A stretch of 64,000 nt of DNA from Hemileia vastatrix (Eukaryota; Basidiomycota; Pucciniomycetes; Pucciniales; Zaghouaniaceae), in NCBI GenBank assembly GCA_030280995.1, contig JASXTE010000002.1, positions 36,019,183-36,083,182 on the forward strand, in the 5' to 3' direction. The translations under genes and the position numbers were made by a program. This document shows positions 32,134-42,879 of the stretch, one piece after another; position 1 is the stretch's first letter, and every line of letters begins with the position of its first letter. A model generated the notes under the pieces. That model was not told the origin of the DNA, made no database searches, and saw nothing but the letters and a program-made list of their open reading frames with translations.

Positions 32134-34591
32134 ATGCCTCCCAGACATTCCAAATCTCAAAAGGTAACTCAAAAATCTGCTTTGTCACAAAAGTCTCCTT
32201 GTAAAGCAAGCCCTACACCTGAAAAATCAAAGTCAGGTTCAGGTCAGCTTAAAAAGGATGATTATCTCATCATAATCAACTTCCTTAAAATAAAATCAAA
32301 TTTTGAAGCATGTTTTGGATGTGAAAAGTCCACTCGTATTGGACGTCCACCTTCTTCAAAGGTTAATGGCTACTTATTGATGGCCAATGAAGTAAGGAAG
32401 AAAACAAGGGGGAGAATTGATATCAATCCTAAACAAATGAAGGAGAGATTTAAGAGTTACCAATCAAAATATAAAAAGGCTCATCATGCTGCAAATGAAA
32501 CTGGCTTTGGTATTGACAATGATGATTTGGAGATTGGAATTACTACTGTTTCCGAAAAGCTCAATGTCATGTGTCCTTTCTATGAGGAAATGGATAATAT
32601 TTTTGGCTCCTGAGTTGATGTAAACCCTTGTTTTCTACACGATACTACTAAGAATATACCCTCTGGATCTCAACCATCAACTAATCCTCCTGAAATACCT
32701 GTACATCAAAAGGATCAATCCCCTCCACCTTCTAACCATAGTTTAGCTAAAGATGGTCCCGGCTATCAAGCAGAACAATTATATCGCAGCAGATCTGAAT
32801 CCTCAGAGGCCCAAAATTTAAATGTATGTTTACTTTTTTTTTCTTCAATTCTTCTCTGAATTTCTCTTTCTTTCTAGTCTCCTCTTACTCAAACTCAATC
32901 TCCATTAAATTATCTCAATTCTGGAAATGTGAATCCCACTTTAGAAGATGCTTTAGATGAACTTCCTGAAGCCTCTTGTTCAAACTCCAAACTAAAGCAT
33001 CGAGCCTCAACTTCAATGAACTTGAACCATCTATTAAAACGTGGTAATTCTTCAACAATGTCAGCCAGGCTATTCCAGGAGTCCAGTAAATGATATATAA
33101 ATTATAAAACCTTAAAGAGTGGGTAAGACTTGTATTTAATGAATATAACTTAATATTTTATTGCATAATGAAATTATATAAGAATTTTATTATATACAAG
33201 TGTTACATTAAATTTATTGGTTATATATATTTTTATATACAATTAAATTGAGCATAATATAATATATTCTACAAATAATGGCGCATTTTTATGTATTTAA
33301 TAATTATAAATTTATATTTAATTAATTGAAAAACATATATTATAATTATAAGTGTAAAATTGATTTATAATATATTTAAATTAATTACTTAAATTTATAT
33401 ATTAAATAATACCTCTCATATGATACTAAACAATAATTAATGACGCTTCTTTTGACCCTTAATTGTGTTAGAAAAAAACAAATAAATTAATTTGGACTAA
33501 ATTGAGATTAATTGCTTGTTTTGTTGCGTCAAATTATTTTTTGTTTCACTTAAAATGTCCTTTAATCAGAATGAACCATCTGTTGGGAACTATATTTCTC
33601 ATAGTTCCTATGTTTCCAATCTTGTTTAGTTATTCACTATTGTCACTTACTGATTTGGGAATTAATGGCGGGGAAATTGGATTCTTAATTGGGGTTTTAA
33701 TTATTTGTTTCATGTTTTTCTCTATATTGTTATGTTTCATTTACTCTTTTGATATATTTGTTTTATTCCATTCTAATCATTGTATTTACAAAGATAGTAG
33801 CGCTTCAGAGGACCCATTGCCTATAAAAGGGCCTTGGATAATCCCCTGTAGCCTCATCACTTATTACACACTCAACAATTTAAAAATAAAATTATTACGC
33901 TTATTATTATTTTTATTAGTATTAAATTCTAATTAAAAATTCTAAATAACAATTTAAAGGTTGCCTTAAGTCTGATAGTAATTATAGTGTTTGCCGCGCA
34001 GAACTCTTACTTAAATAATATTAAATATTAATAAAACCAATTTGTTGTCACCTCTCAAATCACTCGTCGTTGCTTTCTCTCAAATAAATTAAATAATTTC
34101 AATTGTTTTTATTTCTTTTATTTCTAAACTACTATCTCCTTCTTGTCCTCCTCTCTTTTCTTCCCTCTTCTCTTATATCTTCTAGACGACTGACCGACAA
34201 ACAAGCTCATTTGACTCCCTTGAGGATTATTTTGAAAAAAAAGATATAAGTAAGATTCATTTACTATATATCTTAATCATTAACTCATTTATTTATTTAT
34301 TTCAATTTAATTTTCTCAGCAAAATCAACTATTGCAAAAAATGCCCTTGACTTTGAGAAGATGAAGTTTGATCATATGCTAAGGAAAGATCAGCAAGATT
34401 TAGATTTGGACGAAAAAAAATTTGAGGCAGAGCAGATGGAAAGAGTAAATGACCATCAATTTCAAAGAGAAATGGCTACTTGTGAATTGGAAAAACAAGA
34501 GAGTTTTTTAAAAAAAGATTTCATTATGGAATGTGTATAAAATGGCCAATCTTATGAGAACATTAAAAAATTACTTGACCTTTTCAATTGA
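32134..34591 (+). pseudogene. Myb/SANT-like DNA-binding protein of H1
   Basis: Start ATG at 32134 (MPPRHSKSQK), chosen because the H2 paralogue starts alike; an in-frame ATG lies 21 bp upstream. Residues about 45-160 form the DNA-binding block: LKKDDYLIIINFL, GRPPSSKVNGYLLM, RIDINPKQMKERFKSYQ, TGFGI, CPFYEEMDNIFG. Exon 1 ends at 32823 and an intron runs 32824-32877 (GTATGT...TTCTAG). Exon 2 is cut by the solo LTR (33059-34199) and resumes at 34205. A second intron lies between about 34249 and 34320. The last exon encodes a charged coiled coil (MLRKDQQDLDLDEKKFEAEQ) and would end at TGA 34589-34591. Stops at 32611-32613 and 34538-34540 are mutations, since H2 has sense codons at both places. 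Probable partner of the transposase. Confidence 0.75.
33059..34199 (+). repeat. Solo LTR, family C copy 2, nested in the Myb-like gene
   Basis: It starts TGTCAGCCAGGCTATTCCAG and ends CTGACCGACA. It is flanked by AACAA (33054-33058 and 34200-34204), a perfect 5-bp target duplication. Removing it restores the codons around the site. It is inverse in orientation to copy 1 at 21991-23211 and has a TATAAAAGGG box near 33815. 1141 bp. Confidence 0.88.
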
Positions 34592-34693
34592 TAAATTGTT
34601 TTTCTAGTTAATTTAATTTTGTTTGATTTCTTTTTGGTAATATTTTCTTATATGCTGACTTATAAAAGGTCTTGAATATAGTACGTTATTTTT

Positions 34694-35020
34694 GACAAAT
34701 TTTTGAAAATATCATAAATTTTTTCTATCTTTACATTCAAGTCAATAAGTTTGCTTATACTTTTATTTTGACAAAAATTTGAAAATATAATAAAAATTTT
34801 CTATCTTTACTCTCAAGTCAATAAGTTTGCTTATCTAAATTTTTCTAAGTCATCAATTTCACATGTCAGATTTAAAAAATTGGCAATGCCCTCCCCTGCA
34901 TTTTATTGAAACAAGGGGTGGGTACCACCAAATTTTTCTAAGTCATCAATTTCATATGTCAGATTTAAAAAATTGGCAATACCCTCCCCTGCATTTTATT
35001 GAAGTAAAGGGTGAAAGTCA
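34694..35020. repeat. Two tandem duplications inside H1
   Basis: A 76-bp unit beginning GACAAA(T/A)(T/A)TTTGAAAATAT occurs at 34694 and 34770. Directly after it, a 93-bp unit beginning AAATTTTTCTAAGTCATCAA occurs at 34837 and 34930. Both pairs are nearly identical and noncoding. Confidence 0.75.
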
Positions 35021-35371
35021 TCAAAATTTAATATAATTACATAAATTAATTAATATATAAATAAGATATGTCAAATTTACTACTTTTAAAGTAATGACAA
35101 TTCCTCATGCCAAAATGCAGATCAAGTCTAGAAACTAGGTTTGGGACTTTCCACAGGTATAGGCTAGAGGAACCCCATGAAACAAATTAATGTTATCATG
35201 ATTACCTTTTATACAACACAAGGTTGTTGGCCCATTACTTTAATTTCATAAATTGAAATATCATATTTATTTATTAAAAATTTATGGAAGAATATTAAAT
35301 ATTTGGTGACTCTACGAATACCCATACTTTTTAGATCTACCTAAAGAATTTTTAAATTCATCACCTTTTTC

Positions 35372-36499
35372 TTACTTTTTTAACTTGTTTATTTGTTGGA
35401 TTAACTTTTGACTGATCTGGAAAGAGCAACCAAAATGCGTGAAGTCTTGACAAGATTCCAAACCTGGAGGAGCCTTTGTGGTTTGGTGATTATTGTAAGA
35501 AGAATTCCAAACTGTTTCGATGATTCCATTTCCTAATCCAAAATCCATTATACATCTATGATCCGGGAAATATAATCCATGTCCTTTAATTTTTGCAGGT
35601 GGCAGAATAGGTTGTCCAGTGATAGGATTAATATATGTTAAAATTCCATAAGTGAGGTAATTGGCATCATTTGAGTTGGTGTGAATTCGGTTATGAAATC
35701 CAGAATGAGTGATTATAACATTTGAAAACATTAGATAATCACTGCTAATATCTTCCCATTCAGAGTCGCACCAATTTGGTATTCCAAGTCTTGTAGCAAC
35801 TTCATGATTTTTTTTAAAAGCCTTATTGAAGAGTTTTTTAAGTTGAAGAGCAAGAAATGAATTAAATGAAGGTAAAGTATTCCATTTTTGAAAATCATTA
35901 TCTAATTCAGCTTTAGATAAAGATCTGAGTAAAGAATATATGCCTATTTGAATTAAATTCAGAACAATGATATTAAAAAATCCAGAAAATATTTTAAACG
36001 TACCAAGAGAAAAACCTTTATCAAATCCTGGTCTCCATCCAATACCAATCATGATTCCACCCAACAAATTCTTATTCCTTAAAGGTAAGCGAACCAAAGC
36101 CATTTGATAGAGTGTTATGATGAGATCGCAGAGTTGATTAAATGATTCATCTTTTAAACCATTAAAAGAATGGTTTTTGTAAATAAATTGAGGTTTGAAA
36201 GTATTATTAATAACAGCTTTAACTTCATAACCTCCAGTTTCAGTTAAATAATGTATATTTTCTGGTAACGTTTTTGGATATTGTTTTTTTTTCAACTTTA
36301 GTTTTATAGTACTTGATTTTTGAAATATGGCCAAATATTTGATCCAAGTGAATTTTTTTTTTAAATTTCTTTTATTTTGATACTGTTCATTTTTTGTCAA
36401 TGTTTTAGATGATGATTGAAAAGAAGTTGAATTTGAAGATGATAATGAAGTTAAAGAAGATGAGAGTGAGGTAAGTGGTGAATCTGAAGTTAAAGACAT
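35372..36499 (-). CDS. TET/JBP-like 2OG-Fe(II) dioxygenase-like protein (H1 cargo)
   Basis: An intronless open frame of 375 codons on the minus strand. Residues 1-35 are Ser/Thr-rich and 40-75 lysine-rich. From residue 90 the order of motifs recalls the TET/JBP-like (Tet-like 2OG-Fe(II) oxygenase) proteins expanded in rust fungi: GGYEVKAVI, LCDLIITLYQM, GGIMIGIGWRPG (148-158), FHNRIHTNSND (268-278), GHGLYFPDHRCIMDFG (306-321), IIETVW then SYNNHQTT (327-341), and FGCSFQIS (356-363). In the family the iron ligands are H-x-D and a distal H. Here they appear as H273-x-N275 and H338, and the 2-oxoglutarate-binding Arg position before FGCSFQ is His355. Known substrate of active members: 5-methylcytosine or thymine in DNA. 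Activity is therefore doubtful, and the family call rests on motif memory, not a search. Confidence 0.55.
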   Translation of the reverse strand: MSLTSDSPLTSLSSSLTSLSSSNSTSFQSSSKTLTKNEQYQNKRNLKKKFTWIKYLAIFQKSSTIKLKLKKKQYPKTLPENIHYLTETGGYEVKAVINNTFKPQFIYKNHSFNGLKDESFNQLCDLIITLYQMALVRLPLRNKNLLGGIMIGIGWRPGFDKGFSLGTFKIFSGFFNIIVLNLIQIGIYSLLRSLSKAELDNDFQKWNTLPSFNSFLALQLKKLFNKAFKKNHEVATRLGIPNWCDSEWEDISSDYLMFSNVIITHSGFHNRIHTNSNDANYLTYGILTYINPITGQPILPPAKIKGHGLYFPDHRCIMDFGLGNGIIETVWNSSYNNHQTTKAPPGLESCQDFTHFGCSFQISQKLIQQINKLKK

Positions 36500-36719
36500 G
36501 TATTTTTCTACTTAAAAATTTGTTACTTTTTAAACACCCAAAATTATACATTAAAAAAAACTCACTTAATTTAAATTAAAAAAATAAAAATCCTGAAAAG
36601 ACTAATAAGAATTTTTTTTATTTCACTTGAACTTTTTGAATATTTTTCTCTAAAATTAAAAAAAACAATAAAAAAATTCAAGAAACTGTGAAATTTTTTT
36701 TATTACTTCCCCATTCCCC

Positions 36720-37500
36720 TGAATTCCCCGCTCCAAACCCCTTGTACAAACCCCCCCTCCAACCTATTCACATCCCCTTTTAAACCCCTCCGAACCCCCT
36801 TCCAAACCCGCCTTCAATCTGCCCCAAACCCCCCTCCAACATATTCACATCCCCTTTTAAACCCCTCCAAACCCCCTTCCAAACCCGCCTTCAATCTGCC
36901 CCAAACCCCCCTCCAAACCCCCCTCCAAATCCCCTCCAAACCCCCCTCCAAATCACCCTCCAAACCCCCCTTCAATCCCCCCAAACTCCCTCCAACCCCC
37001 CCCCCCAATGCCCCCTTCAATCCACCTATATTCCCCCCTCCAAACCCCCTCCAAAGCCCCCCAATCCCCCCCTCAATGTCACTTAAAAATTCATTAACGA
37101 ATCGTTAAGGAACGTTTAAGGGGGGGGGTAGGGGGGTTTTGAGGGGGATAGGAGGGGGGATAGGAGGGGGGGTTTGGAAGGCAGGTTGGAGGGGGTGATT
37201 GGGAGAGTTTGGAGGGGGGTTTGGAGGGGATTTGGAGGGGGGATTCAGGGGGGTTGGAGAGGAATGAGAGGAGGAAATGAGGACACCAACAAGGGGGAGA
37301 AAGGGAGAGATGAGACCAAAGAGGGAGAAAAGGGAGCTTAGAGTGAGCCAAGGAGGGGGGAATAAGGCAGCCAAAGGGGGGAAAAGGGGGAAGTATCCAT
37401 TCCAAGGAGAGGGTAAAGGTGGGAAAAAGCCCAGGCCAAGGGGGGATAAAGAATAGGATAAATGAGAGAAAAGAGGGAGAGAGAGAGAGAGAGAGAAAAA
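36720..37500. repeat. C-rich then G-rich inverted-symmetry repeat
   Basis: 36720-37070 is built of short degenerate units such as CCCCCCTCCAAACCCC on the plus strand, including two direct copies of a segment of about 75 bp (near 36763 and 36840, sharing TATTCACATCCCCTTTTAAA). 37115-37500 switches to GGGGGG-rich units (GGAGGGGGGTTTGGAGG). The switch is centred on the palindrome TTAACGAATCGTTAA (37095-37109). Both halves can form G-quadruplexes, on opposite strands. The repeat lies about 0.2 kb upstream of the dioxygenase-like gene. Confidence 0.85.
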
Positions 37501-37989
37501 AAGGTTAATTTTACCTATAAATTTAAAAAAAACCACTTACAAAAAAAAAAAACAAAAACAAAAACCCAAAAAACCAAAAAAACCAAAAAAAAAAATTAGC
37601 AAAAAATCAAGTAAAAAAGATAAAATGACTTACCTGGAGAGATGAGTTGAGAAAAAAAATATAAGTGAAATTGTTTGAGTGATGTAGGAAGAGAGGAGAA
37701 AACGGATATGAGTGAAGAAAAAAAAGAGAGTGACTGAAAAAATATGCATTTGCTGAAAATATGCAATTTCATGTTGAGTTTATGAAAGAAAAAACAGAGA
37801 GATAAAAAAAATAAGACTTTAACAGCAAATTCAAAAACCAAAAAAATATGCAAAAAAATTTACCATTCTCAGTGAATAACACATGCAAATTGATCATTTG
37901 AAGAGAATGAAAAAAAAAAATTAAAATTGCGTTGAAAAATGTTGGAGTGTTATTGGTTATTGGAAGAATTTTCGCCCTTATACTAGTTG

Positions 37990-39080
37990 ATTGAGAAATA
38001 GAAGTGTTGGATATAGTCGGAGGTGAATCAACTTGTTCATTTTCATACAGCTCTAACCATTGATCTTTGAGGTCAGCAAGTAGGTTATGAAGTATAATTC
38101 AACACAGAATCTAGTTGATCACCGCCTCCATTTCAGATTTATTTCTAAGAGGACTTCTTAATTCCCTTAAACTAGAAAAATGGCCTTTCAAGATTCCAAT
38201 AGAATGTTCAATACGGTCTCTTGCCTTTGCCAAATGATTGTTGAACTTGGCATTTTTACTGTCTTCTGAAGCTGCTCCCCAAAAAGCAGGAAGTATATAC
38301 TTTCCATTCACATAAGCAGAATCTGCAAGAAGATACTGATCTTCATCAAAGAATTTTTCAAGTTCATTTGAAATTTGCATTCTTTTGAAGACATAGGAGT
38401 CATAACATGAGCCAGGATAGCCAGCAAAGAATGATATAAATTTTTTGTTTACATCACATATAAGCTGAACGTTAATTGAATATCTATAAAGAAGATATAT
38501 TTGTTTGTGTTAGTTTCAAAGAGAATGAAAGGAGTTAAAAATAATCTACCTCTTTTTACGGTCAAAGTAATTGTTTCCACCTTGAGCAGGTTTCTGGCTC
38601 AAAGGAATAGTAGTACCATCAACAAAACCAATACATCCTGGGAAGCCCTCTGCTTGCATAACCTGAGATGATTCAAGTCGCTCTTCTTTTGTTGGCCAGG
38701 TGAGAAGTTGAGATTCCAAGGAGTTGATGGCAGTGATACATTATTTGTTATAAGTGTTAACTGAACCATACCCTAAATCAAAGACATTTTCTAAACGTTT
38801 CAAAGCGGCTCCATTACCATTTGAACCCAAACAACATAGTGTGATGGCCAATTGAATTGAAGGATGATGTTGTTCTTTTTGGGAATTATTGTGAAATATG
38901 GGATGATCCTGAATAAGCTCAAGCAATTTAAGGAAACATTCCTGAGAAGTCCTGGACAGCTGTCTAAAACTGGGTGTAGATAGGTTAAGAAGTGTTTGGA
39001 TGGTGTACTTGGGGGTATGAAGTACTTGAGGCTTTCTGGGAAGAAGGTAACGTTTCGTGGCCATTTTTGATAAAAAGACA
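37990..39080 (-). pseudogene. Harbinger DDE transposase of H1, inactivated
   Basis: Minus-strand start near 39064 (MATKRYLLPRK). First exon: helical N-terminus (CFLKLLELIQDHP, LAITLCCLGSNG), then GFVDGTTIPLS with the first catalytic Asp. An intron at 38484-38549 (GTAGAT...TTATAG) is followed by AGYPGSCYDSYVF, LLADSAYVNGKYILP (second Asp) and KARDRIEHSIGILKG (catalytic Glu), the pattern of PIF/Harbinger (DDE_Tnp_4-type) transposases. A TAA at 38741-38743 and two stops near 38111 and 38100 interrupt it, with homology continuing to ILHNLLADLKDQW and beyond. The triad is intact, so loss is by nonsense mutation only. It is convergent with the Myb-like gene. Confidence 0.85.
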
Positions 39081-39758
39081 AAATCTTCTTCTAGATCAGA
39101 ATCAGAATTTCAATCAGAGTCCAAGAGCAGTTCAAGAGCCATGAAAGTCATTGCTTTATGTAATTTATCATGATTTGAAAGTGAGGAAGGCATGACTCTT
39201 ATATGATATGATATGAAAATTTAAATGATGTACAATGTTTTGAGTTATGAAGTGTTATGCTGTGGAGTGCTGCGTATGAATGGGATGATGCTGACAAATC
39301 AGTGAAATGGGACTTGATGGTGAAATCAGCACTTTTGGTTGAGAAAGTGCGGATTTGAGTGAAATAAGTGACTTATTTCATTTTGAAATCCACCAGTATT
39401 GGGGCTAGTGTGTTTTGGAAATACGCACTTATTTAAGTGCAGATTTGTAAGTGCAGATTTTCCAGAACTGACACCCCCTATTAAGCTCATTTCATATTGA
39501 GAAACTCACCTAAACATAGAAATTCACAAAATGGAAACAAAATGAGATTAAATTCATATGAGCCATGAAGTAGAAGCTTTAGATCTAGGTAGTAAAACAC
39601 AGGAGTGTAGAAGGTGTTAAGGGAAAAAATTATTCCCTCTGCATCCATGAAAGTTTTTTGGTGAAGGGTGAATGGAAATTAATAAATAAAGTTACTGGGC
39701 TAGAAAGAGGATATACAGAGGGAAATGAAATAAAAAATTATCTCAAAGAAAGAATATG

Positions 39759-41260
39759 TGTCAGCCTGTATATCACTAGTACTGAAAAAAAAGTACTTAT
39801 AAGTTATGTTAAACACATGAATTATACATGGGAACAATAAATGAGAGTACACAAATAGTATACATAAGTAAAATTATGATAATACACAAAAAATGCCATT
39901 ATAACACCTTATATACACGCATATATCCACCTTTTATAAGTCTTATGTACTTAATATTAAGTTGGAATATATTAGGGTAGCCTTAAGAACCTTAATTATA
40001 AGGCTACATAATTTTTAAGTATACTTAAAGCTGTTATTTTCATTGTTTTATGCAAAAAACAAGAAATGCGCTTTATTTCACTTAAAAGTTGATTATATGT
40101 GCTATAAATTTAAGAATATTAAAAATGTGCTTTGACAGTTCAATTTGTCTTAATTAGGACTATTGATTTGGCTACTTAAATGCATAAAAATAACACTTTT
40201 CAAATTTGGTGTTTTTTATGCCAGAAATGGCTTCTGTGTACTGGCCACATACTGCCTGCATTTTTCCCATGTGAATAGCTTCATTTTTAGAAAAGTTAGA
40301 TTTTTCACACTATAATTACCCCAAATTCTACGCCCACTGTGGGGAAACACACTAAAATAGGCAACAGGCGCTTATTTAGTGTCCTAGCTTAATTAATAAT
40401 GCATTGACCCTCTTTATATGCACTAATTTCATTAATAACCTCACTATTGGCGCCTTATTTCACTAACACGCTTAAATTTGCCTAAATTTAGTCAAGGATT
40501 TACCCGTGCAAGCGCCTTCGAAGGACTGCATGTAGTTACCCCACATCTCATGCTCTTTTTTGAGTTTTTGGGTGGTTTCTCAGTCAATATTGGTCATTTT
40601 TAAATGGGAATTTCATGTACTATAATGTCAGGATTAGCCCCATCATTTCTAGAGTGAATCCCCCTTATTATTAAGCTATTATTAACCTTAAAAATTCCCT
40701 CTTTAGTCTTTTATATTATTGTTTAATATGCATATACTCTCTTTTTATCTTATTCTTTAATTTTGATGGATTTTCCTTATTATTACAGGATCTTGATGGT
40801 TGTTACTCGTCTAATTATGTCATGGGTTACTGGGGATGTTGATGGGCATGTCTATTAGTTGGTTTGAGGTGTCATTAACTGTGTATTGGAGTGGTACTTC
40901 AAGGGATTCATTAAGGAACTCAGTGTGTATAAAAGGAGGAGGATTTTGGTTCTTGTTTCTACATTCTTTATCATTACAATTTACACCATATAACCAAATC
41001 AATTACAATACACATCAATTAGTAATTTTATAAGTCTTTTGAGTAGTATCTGAATTATTAAACTCTATTTTTCTAACAACTAAAAAGATTTTAAGCCATA
41101 TATAAAAATAGTGAGAATTATATTACTGAGACCATTATCTTGAATTATATTTTACTATTTGTTAGATCTACATTACAGTATTCATATAGGACCATATAAA
41201 TCTTATAGACAAAGACGTTTCAAGCTAGTTCACATCTTTTTAGTTGATCTTAGCCTGAAA
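39759..41260 (+). repeat. Solo LTR, family D copy 2
   Basis: It starts TGTCAGCCTGTATATCACTA and ends TTAGCCTGAAA. It is flanked by ATATG (39754-39758 and 41261-41265), a perfect 5-bp target duplication. A TATAAAAG box is at 40928-40935. 1502 bp and colinear with the inverse copy at 18122-19616. It lies 280 bp to the right of H1. Confidence 0.87.
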
Positions 41261-41265
41261 ATATG

Positions 41266-42879
41266 AGTGAGTATTCTGGGTAAAAAGGAATTTTCAAAAA
41301 AAAATATTAAGTAAGGAGTAGATATTGAAAAGGTAGAAATTAAGGAGGGATAAGTGGGCCTTGGAAGGGAACCCCCAATAAAATGATAGAAGTATAAATG
41401 GAATTCTTTTCTTTTCAACAATTCAACTTTATATCTTAGAGATAGATCTGTCTCTGGATTGATGGTATTGAATAACTTGTATAGAAGAAGTATTCAGAAA
41501 TATTATTTAATTATGCTACTATGAAACCTCTACTTTCATAAAGATAGTCAGTTACCTCATCTTTCCTTGACCATAAAATTATGAATAGCAAATAAGTAAT
41601 GGAGAAATCATGACTAAGTCATCAATAATTCATTATACTTTAATCATTGTGAAGATCTATAAAATATTTTAAACTCACTAAGGACAGGATACTTTTTGAT
41701 TGATAGAGCTGATCTCTAAAATAAAAGTAGAAAAAATACCTGCTTTAGTGTAAAATTTCTTTATTATGGTGGTTTTCTACTTACTGAGGTAAAAAAAGTT
41801 TAATAACAAATATAGGGATGGAAAAGAGAATAAAACTCAATTGTGTGCCACATTTCACACATTAATAGCTATAAAATTCACATGTAAGTTAGAAAGATCA
41901 AAAGATTTTTTCTCTCTGGAATAAATTACATACCTGACCATGTTTTGTATACATTTATATATAAGAAAAATATTTATTTCTTTATAATTTGAGTTTTTTA
42001 TATTAAGAAATTTAGCCAGTCCTAGTCAATAAATTAAATCATGATTATGCTGGCTTTTGAATCACTGATAAGGCTTATGAAGCTTTATCATATCTTTTGA
42101 ACCTTTAGATTGTAATCATATAGTTAATATTTAAAGTCTAAATATATGGAAAGTAATACATTCCAACATTTTTATGGGTATTGTTTGAATTTCAATTAAA
42201 ATTCTGTCAACCAAGAATCAAAAATACCTAAGAAGTTGTTATTATAGGGAAAACAAAAATTCAAAAAAAAATTAAGCTGGAAACCTTGATTCAGAAGGAT
42301 GTATCTAACATGGGCTAAGTTAATAAGTAAATAACATAAAATAGAAAAATTCCCTCAATTATCAAAAATATATTCTTTTTCTCATTTTCAGTGATCCTTT
42401 TCTCTTCTTTAACAACATATATCATTTTTCACTTAAATAAAAATTTCACTGACATAAACTCAAAAGGAATAAATTGAAAGCTAAATATTACTCTATGAAT
42501 TATTTAAACTGATGATGAAATCATGTTAAAGTCTAATTTTTGAATTCATATTTTTGGTTAAGTTTTTCTATGAGCACTTTTAGAAATATATGGTCATCAA
42601 GAAAAGTAAGGTCTCCAAAAAATTTTTTTGTTTTAAGAAGGAATGATTCCATTAAAAACTCATATTAACTACATTTTCAAATATTTTCCCCCCTAATAGA
42701 ATTAGGGATCACTTTAACTTAATAAAGAATTTCTATTATTTATCCCAATTAGATGTGCCACATCATTTTTAAAATCAAGATCATGAATTATGATATTGTT
42801 AAATAGACCACAGCCATAATCTCTAGCTACCAGGGATATTTTATCCAATACTATTCTCTTCAATTAAGAGCTGGTGTAG
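41266..42879. other. AT-rich intergenic DNA
   Basis: No open frame, repeat or known motif that I can support. Confidence 0.5.

Larger units (their letters stand above)
31777..39479. mobile_element. H1: 7.7-kb Harbinger-type transposon with TET/JBP-like cargo
   Basis: The left end AGGGGGTGTCAGTTCTGG (31777-31794) and the right end CCAGAACTGACACCCCCT (39462-39479) are perfect 18-bp inverted repeats. Inside each lie several copies of the motif TCCGCACTT or TCAGCACTT. Genes: a Myb/SANT-like gene running inward from the left end and a DDE Harbinger transposase running inward from the right end, the usual two-gene layout of PIF/Harbinger. Between them sit an open 2OG-Fe(II) dioxygenase-like gene (35372-36499) and a C-rich/G-rich repeat (36720-37500). 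A family C solo LTR is nested at 33059-34199. Flanking triplets ATC/ATT leave the target duplication unsettled. Both mobility genes carry stops. Confidence 0.85.

Noticed and set aside
33502..33936. 144-codon hydrophobic frame in solo LTR C
   Set aside because: Lies in a T-rich LTR; the other C copy keeps only partial, frame-broken similarity (22201-22482, minus).
36814..37536. Open frames rich in Gly or Pro (36814-37020, 37094-37405, 37105-37536)
   Set aside because: They are produced by the C-rich/G-rich simple repeat; several frames are open at once and no domain is visible.
31777..39479. Reading the whole interval as a Starship or Helitron-like cargo element
   Set aside because: There is no tyrosine recombinase or Rep/helicase; a DDE Harbinger transposase and GGGGGT inverted ends explain it.
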